A DNA stretch of 64,000 nucleotides, taken from NCBI GenBank assembly GCA_015680685.1, contig MNCI01002829.1:303437-367436 (forward strand), written 5' to 3'. The DNA comes from Gnetum montanum (taxonomy: Eukaryota > Streptophyta > Gnetopsida > Gnetales > Gnetaceae). Each line of letters opens with the position of its first letter. Positions within the stretch are counted from its first letter, which is position 1. Shown here piece after piece: positions 1 through 12,631 of the stretch. The notes beneath the pieces are model-generated. The model saw nothing but the letters and a program-made list of their open reading frames with translations, was not told the origin of the DNA and did no database searches. The translations under genes and the position numbers were made by a program.

Positions 1-150
1 GAGGGATCAAACTGCCAGAGCTTCGCTACATTAAAACTGGGATGGAAATGAGGGAGAGCCGCCTCTTATTTATAGAAATTGCGGCTGACTGCGATATCGT
101 GTACGCGATATCGCGGCCCATGATACATTGCGACCCATGATACAACGTGG
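1..150 (-). mobile_element. LTR fragment G (minus-strand orientation), truncated by the window edge
   Basis: On the minus strand this reads as the 5' (U3) end of an LTR of the superfamily that dominates the window. The TATA box and following block (TATAAATAAGAGGCGG) are at about 60-75, preceded by GCGATATCGC-type palindromes at 93-118. The terminus is unclear. The usual GGCTCATCA end is replaced by two CCATGATAC motifs, and a CTCATCA occurs only at 205-211. No polypurine signal follows, so it may be a solo or rearranged LTR. The body of the LTR lies outside the window. Confidence 0.6.
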
Positions 151-208
151 GTGCCTTATCGTGGGTGCCTTAACGCGGCCACCAGCACTATGAGCAATTC
201 ATGTCTCA

Positions 209-540
209 TCAACTACAAACTGTCCGAATTGATGTTAAACTACGAACTGTCCAAAATGACATTAAACTATGAACTATCCGAAATGACATTAAACTACGAA
301 CTGTCTGAAATGACGTTAAACTACGAACTATCCGAAATGACATTAAACTACGAACTGTCTGAAATGACGTTAAACTACGAACTGTCTAAAATGACGTTAA
401 ACTACGAACTGTCTGAAATGACATTAAACTACGAATTGTCTGAAATGACATTAAACTACGAACTGTCCGAAATGACGTTAAACTACGAACTGTCCGAAAT
501 GACATTAAACTACGAACCGTCCGCAATGACATTAAACTAG
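209..540. repeat. 27-bp minisatellite, about 12 units
   Basis: Head-to-tail units of 27 bp (type ATGACATTAAACTACGAACT plus GTCCGAA) repeat about 12 times with one to three differences each. Because 27 is a multiple of three, the array is open in frame and gives an artificial nine-residue peptide repeat (MTLNYELSE). I regard that as a by-product, not a gene. The array starts right after the LTR-like fragment. Confidence 0.93.
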
Positions 541-1136
541 CCACGGTCAGAAATGGTTGGTTCCATTTAAAACTTCTTGAAAACATTATTACCTTTGGCC
601 CACCATGGCATAAAACTAGTAATCCTTTCTTTGACAACAGATGTAATAGTCCATCAAGACTTTAAACTGATGTACCAAGCCTGAAATGGCTTTAAACTAG
701 AGCCAACAAATTACATATTTACAAACTCTCATCATCTTACATTGAATTTCCGCTTACAAGTTACAAGTTACAATTTAGATTCATGCATGGTTGTTGCCTT
801 CTTATTCAAACTTACATTTAGTTGCACACATATACTCTAGAAAACAAAGAAAAACAATAAAAAAAACAACATACAACTACAAAAATACATGGCCCGAAAA
901 GGCCTTAAACTAGCTTACAGCCCGAAATGGCATAAAACTATCATTTTTTGCATTGCTTTTCTTTCATTCATACATTCTAACTCTATGTACGGCAGGTGTC
1001 GCTTGATGTTGTTTTCTTCCTAGTTGATTTTTTTTTGCAGGATCTCGCTGGCACGTAGCATGACCATGCATGCAGCATCACACTTTACACAAGCAAGGTA
1101 AGCATTAGTCCGCTATGACTATAAACTGGCATAGAC
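541..1136. repeat. Degenerate spacer with dispersed ATGRC-AAACT motifs
   Basis: No gene is visible. Single, irregularly spaced motifs of the form 'RTGGC or AAGAC, three to four bases, AAACTAG' occur near 610, 655, 690, 905 and 935. They echo the cores of the arrays on either side, so the stretch looks like decayed array material. Confidence 0.5.
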
Positions 1137-1732
1137 AGTCCTGGATCATGAATTAAAACTTATACCACAGAACAGTCCTGGATCATGACTTAAAACTGAT
1201 ACCACAAAAAAGTCCTGGATCATGACTTAAAACTGATAACACAGAACAGTCCTGGATCATGACTTAAAACCGATACCACAGAATAGTCTTGGATCATGAC
1301 TTAAAACTAATACCACAGAACAGTCCTAGATCATGACTTAAAACTGATAACACAGAACAGTCCTGGATCATGAATTAAAACTGATACCACAAAAAAGTCC
1401 TGGATCATGAATTAAAACTGATACCACAAAAAAGTCCTGGATCATGACTTAAAACCGATACCACAGAATAGTCCTGGATCATGAATTAAAACTGATACCA
1501 CAAAAAAGTCCTGGATCATGAATTAAAACTGATACCACAAAAAAGTCCTGGATCATGACTTAAAACCGATACCACAGAATAGTCCTGGCATCATGAATTA
1601 AAACTGATACCACAGAACAGTCCTGGATCATGACTTAAAACCGATACCACAGAATAGTCATGGCATCATGACTTAAAACTGATACCACAAAAAAGTCCTG
1701 GATCATGAATTAAAACTGATACCACAGCATTC
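1137..1732. repeat. 37-bp minisatellite, about 16 units
   Basis: Units of 37 bp (AGTCCTGGATCATGACTTAA, then AACTGATACCACAGAAC) repeat about 16 times from about 1137 to 1732. Two unit variants alternate in blocks: ATGACTTAAAAC and ATGAATTAAAAC, and ACAGAAC against ACAAAAA. This suggests higher-order duplication. It shares the ATGAC-TTAAA-ACT core with the 27-bp array. Confidence 0.93.
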
Positions 1733-1945
1733 TGTCCAATATGACACTAAACTGTTACGTCCGTCCGCCATGACATGAAACTAGCACCCAGAGTCCACTA
1801 AGACTATAAACTAGTTTTCCTTTTCACAGTCTACTATGACTATAAACTAGCAATGCACCGTCTGCCACAATGCTAAACTGGCATCGTCCAAAGGATTATG
1901 ACATGAAACTAATCCACAATAGTCCGCTAAGACTATAAACTAGTG
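1733..1945. repeat. Decayed edge of the minisatellite domain
   Basis: Five or six diverged units follow the 37-bp array, each with ATGACAT/ACTATAAACTAG-like cores separated by 30-45 bp. The pattern stops near 1945. Confidence 0.6.
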
Positions 1946-3224
1946 ACATCATCAACGACCTGGAAAAATTTGAAAAGATCTGTTGTTGTAGTTGGCTGTG
2001 CTTGTTCCACAAAGACTTGTTGCATGATTCATCTCATGGGGCCCAATGAAACTGATGTTGTTCATGATTCTTTCTGCTTGCACATGGTGACTCCATCTCC
2101 TTGTTTAAAGTGTTTAGCTTACTATTTCATTTGTGGTTTTCTTGTCTTCTTGGAGTTATGTTTGCAAGATGACACTTCTGAGGCATTCGTGCATACATGC
2201 ACTTCATCATGACGACAAGGTATCACATTTTTCCTAACGCATGCGACTGGTTTAATCAATCCATTCATAAGTACATTCCTGACTCCCGATGCATCCCCTA
2301 TTTCCCAATCATGCTCCCCTTAGCCTATTCAATTACATCCCCTTTGATATGTTCCACTCATCTCAAAACTCTTGATACACTGTTGCATACTGTAGCTCTC
2401 TAAGCAGTTGCGACACAAAACATGATACACAATACATGATGCAAAATGCAAGTGCTCAAACACAAGCACGACACAAAAAGCAAGCTCTGTCAAAAAGATC
2501 AAAAAAAGAAAAAAGAAAAAAAAAACAAAAAAAATGGTCAAAGAGCAAAATGCACGGAAAAGGTCTTCAAGACCCCGTTGACATCATAAACAAAAGACTA
2601 TTGGCCATTCCCATATAAGCCCCAGGTGAGAAGGCAATTGCCTTGAAAAATAGTTACACTTGTGTCTCAAAGAGACCATGTTGCACATCATTGCGTGGCT
2701 TTGGCTGTTTACAACGGGCCCCGCAAATACTCTATAAGAGTCCCATTTCTCCAAAGAACGCACCTCCTATGTCTTGGTTCCGAGTCTGCTAAAAACCCAG
2801 CTATTGACAAGGACCAATGACATAACTTATGCACAAGAGAGCATTCCTCTCCCACAAATCCCAGCAGCAATCATCGCCCTTAACCTCCTAGCTTCCCTGG
2901 TTACAACCGATCCCCTTGCATCTTGAATCACATTCCCTCAATCCCATGTACTTTTGAAAATGGTGCGATGACGCCCAGCCAAAGGCTAATGGTTAATGTT
3001 TGATGATTTGTTGCTCATGGTGTTTTGCACTTCTTTGTCGACACCTCTCGGGTGGATTCCTCCAGACGTCAACAAAGAGGGGCCAATGAAACACCACTAA
3101 TTTTGGCCTAGCACTTTTAGATAAGAATCAAGCTAAGTCATGTTGCTGCCCAACATGAGTACAGCGTGACCAAACTTGGAGGCCTCCGAAACAGCCCCCA
3201 ATGGTCCATGATTCAACAGACATT

Positions 3225-3472
3225 GCACAACATACGGATCAACGTCACCAACTTTTGGAGCCCCGAAATTGAGTTCAAACAGGCTGAAATCAAGCACAAG
3301 GACCCCCCATGACCTTCACCAAGGTCCCCAGCAGCTCCCAACCTCCAGAAAATCAAGATCAGGGCCTCAAATGTGCCATTTTGACTTGGTGACGCTAGGG
3401 TTACTTTTTCAGATGCTGCACAACATAAGGATTAGCGTCACCAGTTTTTAGAGCCCTAAAACTGAGCCAAAA
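3225..3472. repeat. Two diverged direct repeats of about 55 bp, 193 bp apart
   Basis: Positions 3225-3280 and 3418-3472 share GCACAACATA, then GCGTCACC/ACGTCACC, then a TTTTGGAGCCC-like block and TGAGTTCA/TGAGCCAA. The surrounding 1946-3880 holds no convincing gene. It has short ORFs, an A-rich run at 2495-2535 and otherwise unassigned repeat-like sequence. Confidence 0.6.
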
Positions 3473-3882
3473 TAACTTGATTTTAAGGGTGCAAGTCGTC
3501 CTTAAGGTCCACTATTGATAACTATGGGTCCCAGCCTTCAGAAATTCCAAATTTCAACCCAAAATTGCAAGTTTTGGAGGTCACACTGCAAGTCGCGCTG
3601 GATGCTAAACAAGGGAGGCGGTGTTAATCCTTCTTGATTTTCTTTTTCAAGAAATCTATAAAATGGCAAAGGGCTATGAAAGCCCATGCAAAATTAGGCC
3701 AAACATTCAGCAAAAAGAAAAAAAAGAAATATAATTTTTCCAAGCGGGCCAGAGTTGGAGCTAATCTTTTTAAATTTTTTAATTTTTTTTTTATCGCTTG
3801 AGGGCTTGTATTTCTAATTTGTATTTTTTTTATGGGCTTGAATGACCCACAAATTGTAAAATACATTGAACCTGGTCAAAGA

Positions 3883-3920
3883 AAACCCTAGCCAAACCCT
3901 AGCCCAACCCTATAAATACC
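3883..3920 (+). promoter_or_regulatory. Telo-box cluster followed by a TATA box
   Basis: Three AACCCTA-like telo-box motifs stand in a row directly before TATAAATA at 3911-3918. The arrangement is that of a plant core promoter, or of the U3/R boundary of an unidentified LTR. A purine-rich, transcript-like leader (GAGAGAAGGGAGAGGAAGAG) follows. No coding gene can be tied to it, so the function is inferred. From 3921 to 4690 I see no gene, only T-rich sequence with imperfect GTTTACATTC repeats at 4250-4365. Confidence 0.35.
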
Positions 3921-4689
3921 CTATCAATTCACACAAATTGAGGAGGCAAAGAGAAGCAAAGCAAAAGCAGCAAGAGAGAAGGGAGAGGAAGAGGCAAAGA
4001 TTGGAGAGATTGGAAATTCTGAAGGAGGACAGAACTTGCAATCCTTGGGCGCTCGACATATCCGATTTTTTTGACTTCCAAATTCTTCTCACGTTCATCC
4101 CGTTTCATCATTGCATCATTGTGTCATATCACTCCGGGGCTAGGTATTTGACTTGCCATCCACACTTGTGCAACTACGCTTTGACCAGTGCACATTTTTT
4201 TAAAAAACAATATAATACAGTTTCATTATTACCTCCCATTTACATTGTTTAGTTCTGTTTATGCTTTACAAATATAACTTTGTTTATGCTTTATTCATAA
4301 TTCAGAACGCTCTATTTACATTTCGTATCATTGTTTACATTCCGTTTACATTCTGTTTACGATAACCCCAGCGCTAGCCGTAACTTACGCTCGGGGAAGT
4401 CCTTGGTTGATTTGCGTGCAAACCATCCAAGGCACTCTGCTTTCGTTCTCTTTTCCAGCTTGCCCTCAAGCGAAGGTAGGGTCAGCTGTGGCTACCCGAC
4501 GATCTCTCAGTGTTTGTTTTTCTTCCAGCCTTACACCGACGATTTAGGTTAGTACACTTTGGTCTTTTGATTTTGTATACAAAATTCTTACCTAGAGCTC
4601 AAGGCCCAGTATTATAATATAGTGGTCGTTTTGGCAAGGAAAATTTTGGATAAAACAAAAGGAAAAAATGTTTACCATTAAAAAATAGA

Positions 4690-5250
4690 ATTGAGGGAGG
4701 CTGCTCAAAATGGAGATAGGGTTAGTGGCATTCTATGTGATAAAAGAATACCAATAAAACTAAAGGGAAAATTTTATAGGACAACAAATAGATTTATCTT
4801 ATATAGTTCTAAATGTTGAGTAGTACAAAAGAGGTATGAACACCAAATTAGTGTGGCAAAAATATAAATGCTTAGATGAATATTAAATGTTACTGAAAAG
4901 ATAACTTGCATAATACATACATTATAAGAAGACTTGGAGTGGCTTTTATTTCAAACAAGTTATAGAAATAGTAGCTTGGATGATTTGAACATGTGCAAAA
5001 AAAAAAAAATTAAACAATGAACCTATAATAAAAGGTTGCTACATAGTTGTTCCAAAAAAGCCATCAAAAGGAAGACAAAAAAAAAAGGAAAAAAACAATT
5101 GAAGATGAATTGAACCGCAAATAAATAAAGATTTGTAAATACAAATAATGAAAATGAAGTCATGTACCCAACTCCATATCATTGAGACAAGACCAAAATA
5201 AAGATGAGGAACACTCATTTTCTCACAGATCCATGTTTTGCTGAGGCCCC
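4690..5250 (+). mobile_element. RTE-type LINE, degenerate 3' end
   Basis: Across several frames the + strand reads as the C-terminal part of a plant RTE-clade reverse transcriptase. It has a VSGILCDKRIP-KLKGKFYRT block, a CWAVKK-like region, then MLR and a later WFGH-like stretch. It ends with the typical RTE tail (ATGTACCCAACTCCATATCA, then TTGAGACAAG) near 5160-5195. Many stops and frameshifts make it a fossil. Confidence 0.65.
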
Positions 5251-5299
5251 CATGATCCAATTTTCTGATCTTCCTCTTTTGGTAATACATGCTTTGTGA

Positions 5300-6602
5300 G
5301 TTTCTAAAAAAGGCATATTCGCCATATTAGTGCCAACTGCCAACTAAAGCATTGCAAGGATGTCCCATCCGTTACCCATGAATCTTGGTGTGATCCCACA
5401 TTTAATGGATGGTCGTAACATCTTCATAACCCGGGGTTACAGGTGGTCCATCAACATGATTAAAGAATGTTTTTTCATGCCCACGAACAACACACTCCAA
5501 AACTAACTAAAAAATATTTAACATTGGGTCGTGCTTCTCCATGTTGACGAAAGTCAAGCGGCGCACGACGTTTCTGCGAAAATGGAATCATTCATCCTTT
5601 ATTCAAATCGCATTTAAAGAGGACAAAATTCAATCCAGGGTCTCAGATTGAGAAGAAATCAACACGACGGGAAAAAATGCATACAGTCCACAGAAAAGAG
5701 ATAAAACCTTTTCGGACTAAAATATTTGAATTTGGAATTTAAAGGACATTTAGATTACTTTTGGAAGATTGAGCGTTACGGTTCACAAAATGAGAATTTG
5801 CTATTTCAGATGCAGGCTGTCGTTGGCTGTACATACCAAGCGCACTGGAATTTTTAGCCCAACATTCCCAAATTTTCCTGGAACAAAGTTGGAAGCTTAA
5901 AAATACGAGGAATGCTGAGATCCATGCAGGAAGATGTATTTTCATTCCAGTGGGCTCACTGTGTTTTGTCCCCCGACGGACAATCGAAAATCGTCGTGGC
6001 ACGGACTCCTATTTTAAGTCATGATCCGCCATGTCTTGCATGTCGTCTGCTCAGTGACCCCACGTTGATCTTCCTAAGCAATCTGCAGGTTTTTCCATAG
6101 CATTTTTTATCCTCTTTGTTGAAATTGCAGGTTAGCTTGTGGGTTGCTTGCAGAATGTTTTTGTTTCTTCTGGGTTGAATGATTTAGTTTCAGTGGCATA
6201 TTTCTCCAAGAAATTTAATGCCGATTCAAATTTATGAAAGCGGGTGATGCTTGAATGATACCTGGTTGCTAAGTTTTATGCGGGGGCAAATGCTTAATTA
6301 ATCTCAGCGATCTAACGGTTTGCCTCGGGGAACAGCGTTTTTGGTGGAATCTGAGGAATGGTTCATTGGGTTTTCTGAGATCATGTGTGTTTTTTTTCAA
6401 AGAAATTTAGAAACGTTTTGAGTATATGTTTAGTTTGAGTTCTGGTTTACTAGGGGATAGTAGGGAACAGTAACCCACAGAAATTTATTCTCAATAAGAG
6501 TTGGTTCCCTAAAAATTGAGTACACCTACGATACCTGAAGAGGGTTTTGACTGCAACAAAGGCCCTGAAACTGTTTTTCTTTTTTTGTGGAAAAGGATTT
6601 CA
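5300..6602 (+). promoter_or_regulatory. Presumed promoter and 5' UTR region of the galactosyltransferase gene
   Basis: No independent gene is seen. The 29 codons before the ATG at 6603 are open in frame but contain no ATG, so they are probably leader. A 5'-UTR intron is possible, with a CAG/GTTTTT donor candidate near 6087, but it cannot be proved without transcripts. Confidence 0.35.
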
Positions 6603-9600
6603 ATGAAGAAGCCGAAATTTGTACATATTCTGCTAATTCTCTCGTGTGGGTACTTTGTGTTTGTGACATTGGAAGTGCTTCAGTTCTTCAGGTCGGGTTC
6701 CCTTGCAGACCAGTTGATCACTGAGAGATTTGGGACATTGGACAGAGGAAGTCATCACTACTTCAAGTCATTATACAAGGATGCATTCAGTCTAAGTCAC
6801 AACAGAGTGGACGATGAAACCCAGGAAAAAAGTGCCCCCCAAAGGCCGCAAAAGGAGTCATTTAGATTATCACATGGGATTCCTGGTAGTTCCATGCAAA
6901 GCAGGCCTCACAAAGCCGAATATGGTAGGATTTCTAGTGTCATTTTGGAGCAAATGAGCAAAAGAAAGGAGAAATCTGAATTGCATAAAATGGCAAAAAG
7001 TGCTTGGCTGAAAGGGTACAAAGCATGGCAAGAAATGCAGTTGGCTGCCGAGCAGGGTAACAAGAGCATTGTTCGGAGGGTGGAGGATCTTCTTGAACCA
7101 TGTGCTGATTCTGTTTCATTGAGTGGTGATGACTTCGTCGTGGGTTCAAGCACAATGCTGCTTCTTCCCTGTGGCTTAACTTTGGGCTCTTCCATAACTG
7201 TGATAGGGAAGCCTCTAAAGGCTCACTTGGAAAACAACCCAAAGATAGCCAGAGAGGGGGATACCTTTGCCGTTGTTTCACAGTTCATGGTTGAATTGCA
7301 GGGTCTCAAAGTAGTTGATGGTGAAGAACCACCTAGAGTTTTGCATTTTAATCCTAGGCTTAAAGGTGACTGGAGTGGCAGGTCTGTTATTGAAGTGAAT
7401 ACATGCTACAGAATGCAATGGGGCCCAGGACAAAGATGTGATGGAAGAAAGTCTTCAGATGATGAAGCAAAGGGTAAACTTATTTTCTGTTTAATCTTTA
7501 GCCGCTTTCCTTAAACTTTTTAATAAAACTTGTTTTTGCTGCAACAATTTGACGTTTAATTGTTTTGTTGTCACTTGTGAGTTTCATCATTGTTGTCTTT
7601 TTATGATATGAAATTGCTATCATCAAGACAGGGTTGTCATTGTTTGCTACATCAATGTCATGAAGGATATTTGGGCTCTTTGTAATTTGTAAGTATTAGT
7701 TCTTCTAGATGCTGACATACTGTTTTTGATAATATGATATGGTGATCGACATATATCAGTTGATGGATTGCCCAAATGTGAGAAGTGGACTAGGGATGAT
7801 GATGATCACAGTGCAAAAGAGCCCATAACCTCATGGTGGTTAAATAGATTCATTGGCCGTGAAATGAAGCCAGAAATGGATTGGCCTTTCCCTTTTGGAG
7901 AGAACCACACATTTGTGCTTACAATCAGAGCAGGTTTAGAAGGATATCATATGAATGTAGATGGCAGGCATGTGGCATCCTTCCCTTACCGAACTGTGAG
8001 TGAATTGGCGTGTTGCTATTATTGTATTTTAAAAGTAAAATTCATGCTGTCTGTTGGTTTTGCTAATTCTTTTAAATGTACCCCTTGCGTTTAAATTTTG
8101 AATTATGTTTTAATTATCTGCAATTTCACTTTATTGAACCTCATTTAAGACTATTAATATTGGGAATGCCGAATACATGAATTTAAATGTTATTAGATTT
8201 TTCTTTTCTTTTCTTTTCTTCCTTTTTGCCTGTCTGTGATGTGACCAGTACTTGAGTCATTTTCTTCTTTGATTTACAGGGATTTGCTCTTGAAGATGCA
8301 ACTGGGTTATCCATAAATGGGGATGTCGAGACTGAATTTATCTATGCAACATCATTGCCAACAACGTATCAGAGCGTTTCAACTCAGAGAATCCTTGAAA
8401 TGTCCAGCAAATGGAAAGCTCCATCCGTTAGGAAAGGTCACATCGAACTTTTTATTGGGATCCTTTCTACAAGTAATCACTTTGCAGAGAGGATGGCAGT
8501 GAGGAAGACTTGGATGCAATCAAAGGTTTTCAGAACCTCCAGAGTTGTGGCCCGATTCTTTGTTGCCTTGGTGAGGAATACTATCCTCTGCTTGCTACTT
8601 TATATTCAACTCTAAATTTAGTGTTTTTTTCCCCTCAAAACTGTCTATTCAGTAGCAAGAAAGTTTGTTCCATTTATGCCCTTAGTAAGAAATGTAATTG
8701 TTAAGCACATTGTTGTGGTTTATGGAATTTAGGTTATTCCAGATTGTCGTCTGTCTTAAAGTACTTCTCAGGCGCCTGGGCTAATGACCCAATCGTTAGA
8801 AAAGACAACTGTTGAATTGTCATAGATACACTATCTCCAATAGACATTGGCAGTATGCTAAGCACACTGGTTTCTCTGCCTAAAAGAAATAAGAGATCTT
8901 AGGGAAGGATATTCTACAGAATAAAATTAAAAATAACTGACCGAGGAAGAATAAATTACTTGGTGTTGAAAGTTGTCTCATGCAATTTGAATGTTTTATA
9001 CGCTTTTCATGTAGTATGTGTATATGTAGCCATTGGTCAGAAAGCTTGTGTCCTTTGTGAGAAGCTATTGAAAGTTAGCCTTTCAGAGTTGTTTATGCAT
9101 GTGAATTGGATTAATGGCTATGAATCTTTGATTGACGAACCACATTAATCTAGTTTGACTGCAAGAATCTTGTAGTGAACCTGAAAGATCCAAGTATTTT
9201 TCTATGATAGTCATTGTATGTAAAACTAATAATCTAAGCCTTGAAACCAACCGCAAGAAACTGTTAGGTGATGGGCTAACCCAATAGTTGAGGCTGTTGG
9301 CTAGCCGTTGAGAACAAGTAACTCACATTTGGGTCAATCTATACAATCTTTATTACATGGGTTGCACTTGAGCCATGAAAAGATGCCATTTGGGGATATT
9401 TTGTCCAAGGAATATGATATACTTGGAACCCCTGAGAGTGTAATGGCCTCATTGCTAGACCATGATAAATCTAATGTGTTCTTGTTGCTAGTCTGTCTTT
9501 TGAAGGAAATTGAGGCGTCTATTATTCATCCCAGTAATTCTCAAAAGTATCCCCAGGTGAGGATTGAACTCATGAACTTAAAACTGAACGTGCTTAAGAG

Positions 9601-12600
9601 CCCATGCCCATCATATCCACACCCACTTTAGTTTTTCGTTTAATTAATTGAAGGTCAGTAAGTAACGTTATTGAGCATGTTCATACAGCTAAAAGTTGCT
9701 TTCAATTGGCATATTTTCTTGTTTAAGCCTGAGTGTTAAAAGGTCTAGCTTTCAGAGCATAAAGTTACAACTCTGAGCCATATGAATGCTGATTACCTGT
9801 ACAGCATGTGGAATTATATTTGCAGATGCTGTTTCATATAACAAATCAGATGTCTAATGATAAGTACAGTTACGAGAATTTGATGATTTTACCACTGAAT
9901 TTACCATCTTTGCAAATGATTTGTTACCATATATGTCTCAAAATTGGATCTTTAAAGAATTTATACTAATTTATTGTTTATAAATACAATTTTTTTCTTT
10001 AAGTGAGTTTTAAAAGAAAGGCGCTTCATCTTGTTATCATGTTGCATTTCTTTGTGCACGTGTTTGGGATCATCAAGTATTTGAGTTTTACATTGATTTT
10101 GTCTAACTTTTACATCAGCATTTCTGATTGAATTCCTTCAAGTTGCAGTTAGCAAGACAAATGCATTAATAGCATCGATAGTACAGATATTCTATTAGCC
10201 TTATTCTGCTATTAAAAGGTCCACTGAATTCCTCCATTATTTAGTATTTTTTTAATGGTCATGCTTTTTTATATGTAGATGAAATTTGGAATTTTAATCT
10301 TTAGAAAAATATATAGCACTAAAAGGGTAGCATCTTTGGGGACGCGCTGGTACTTATGTATAGATTGAGCACATTTCTCAATTAACATGTTAATCAAAGT
10401 AGACATTTGTAATTTTAATCATCCAAAAGCTTCCGTTCAATTTAAAGATTTTAATGTGAAATGGACTGCACAGTGACATTCTAGGACTTGCGTATGACAT
10501 ACTTATGTTCAGTTTTATATTCAAAAGCTTTCTAATAAATATTAAGAGTGCATTGCACAAGAGTAATAATGGTTATATTTTACTTCATTCAGAACCATGC
10601 TTCTTCTTTTAATTCTTGAAATTTCCAGTTATGCAAGAAAAGATTATCTTTGTTTCTCTTTTGCTATTTGTTTAATTCCTTATTTTTTATTGATTCTGAT
10701 ATATGTTGTGTCTAGTAACAGACTGAATAATTGTTTTGGCAGAGTACAAGGAGGGAGGTTAATGTACAGTTGAAGAATGAAGCTGAGTTCTTTGGTGATA
10801 TAATTATCGTGCCATTCATAGATCAGTACGAACTTGTAGTGTTGAAAACTGTTGCAATTTGTGACTATGGGGTAAGTATGCAGAAATGCATGGAAATATT
10901 ATATTGTGCATATTTGGCTTAATTTCGAGATTTTCTGGGGATGCTTATGGACATTTCTACATAAGAATGCTATAATTGGTTGGCCTTGTATTATGGAAAA
11001 TTTATGTTTAACAATCAGTAGCGGCAGCTGGAATCAAGCTACAGGCCTTTGTGGTGACTGTACCTATTCCTTGTTCTCACCTTTCTGATCACCACCAATG
11101 TTTACACTTTAAGACTTGCATGTGCAATTGCAGTCTTGTGAAATCCCACCTCTTAATCTACTTGTAACCAGTCACAAAACAGTCTGTTGTTACGTTTCCA
11201 TTAAAAACATCCTTAACTTATATCTTTCAGTGCGGCGTGCTGTCATTTACTTGTTAACTCAGCACTCCCTTCATAAGTTTTTCTTTGAATCATTTGATCT
11301 CGATTCAGATCCTACGCCACATGTTAGGCAACATCTTTCTGTTTTTGTTTGATTTTTAATTTTTATCTTGAGCGAATATCCTACATCATATCGTGAAGCT
11401 CCCCTTCTTCTATAATTTCACAATGCTTGCCAACTGTATACCCTTCACTTCTTAGGGGGAAATGTGAGCTTTACTTTTAAAATACAGAATTTGCATTTTT
11501 TATTTTTTTTGGTTGTGTTTCTTCAAATTCATGCCTATTACGAGTTACGTTGACATTATTTTCTTGACAATACCCTCTTGGTGTATCCTTTACGATAGTT
11601 TACCAATAGAGTTCCAAAACTTTTTTACAGTCACCTATGACAGTACCATTGTTTTCCCAGCCCACTTGAAACATTCACCTGTATTTTACAATGCCAAAAT
11701 AATAATTATATTATTTGCACTATTTTCTTGACAACTTATTTGAATAATTAGTGATGTTACAGAAATGCGACATTAGATTTTACAAGCATTATTCCTTGTT
11801 GCTTATAGATATGTATTTGTTAGCAAATCATAGTGAAGTTTTCACTCCTGTGATTGTAAGTTGTGATTTTATGCAGGTGAGCAACATATCTGCAAAATAC
11901 ATAATGAAGTGTGATGATGATACCTTTGTTAGAGTGGATGAAGTACTGAAAGAAATAAGAAGAACTAGTGATCAAAATAGTTTATACATGGGCAATCTTA
12001 ATCGTTATCACAGGCCTCTTCGTTATGGAAAGTGGGCTGTTTCGTATGAGGTTAGTAGTTCTGGTGTCAATTCATTAGTTGAACCAACCCTATCGACCTA
12101 GTTTGTGTGTAAAGTTTCAGGCCTCTATCGTCTTGCAAATCCTTTGATATCTTTACTTGAAGCAAGATAGGAATGTTAAATCAATTTTTTGAAATTTAGT
12201 AGAGTTTTTAACCTTCAACACATATTCAGGAATGGCCAGAGGAGCAATATCCTACTTATGCAAATGGGCCCGGATATATTATATCAAATAATATAGCAAA
12301 ATTTGTTGTATCCCAGCACACCAACAACAGTCTGAGGGTAATTTTATTTGTATTTACATGCTTGTCCTTCAAGTTTTTCTATGCTATTTTCAAGCTGAAT
12401 TTAAACTGCTATGTGCGTTTCTTTCAGTTATTCAAAATGGAAGATGTCAGCATGGGAATGTGGGTTGAACAGTTTAATGCTTCCGCACCTGTTCAGTACT
12501 TTCATAATCTGAAATTCTGTCAATATGGATGTGTCGATGACTACTATACTGCACATTACCAGTCTCCGAGGCAGATACTATGCTTATGGGAGAAATTATC

Positions 12601-12631
12601 AAAAGGAAAGCCTGAATGCTGTTCTGCATAA
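6603..12631 (+). CDS. GALT: Hydroxyproline O-galactosyltransferase with galectin domain (GALT2-6 type), 7 exons
   Basis: Exons by GT/AG and reading frame: 6603-7473, 7760-7995, 8280-8570, 10743-10871, 11877-12050, 12230-12337, 12428-12631, giving about 670 residues. It is a type II Golgi protein with a membrane anchor at about residues 5-27. A galectin-like domain lies at about 190-366, with HFNPR at 248-252 and a QWGPGQRC block. A family 31 galactosyltransferase domain starts at about 423, with [13 protein letters not shown] at 435-447, a metal-binding DDD at 522-524 inside [11 protein letters not shown], and EDVSMGMW at 608-615. In Arabidopsis this architecture (GALT2-6) adds the first galactose to hydroxyproline of arabinogalactan proteins. 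The start is the first ATG before the anchor, and all key residues are present. The member cannot be assigned. The longest intron, 8571-10742, contains no recognised insertion. Confidence 0.93.

Noticed and set aside
151-540. 129-codon ORF with nine-residue repeats
   Set aside because: It is the 27-bp minisatellite read in frame. No start context, and the reverse strand is open as well.
209-1732. Regular arrays resembling a CRISPR locus
   Set aside because: Units are contiguous without unique spacers, in plant nuclear DNA; these are minisatellites.
2436-2618. Lysine-rich 60-codon ORF
   Set aside because: Product of an A-rich run; no homology or conserved motif.
3866-4252. 128-codon ORF after the telo-box/TATA
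   Set aside because: Begins before the TATA box and ends in T-rich sequence; composition is that of translated purine-rich leader.
9308-9631. 107-codon ORF in intron 3 of the galactosyltransferase
   Set aside because: No family recognised and no splice logic joining it to the gene. Could be a repeat fragment but cannot be supported.
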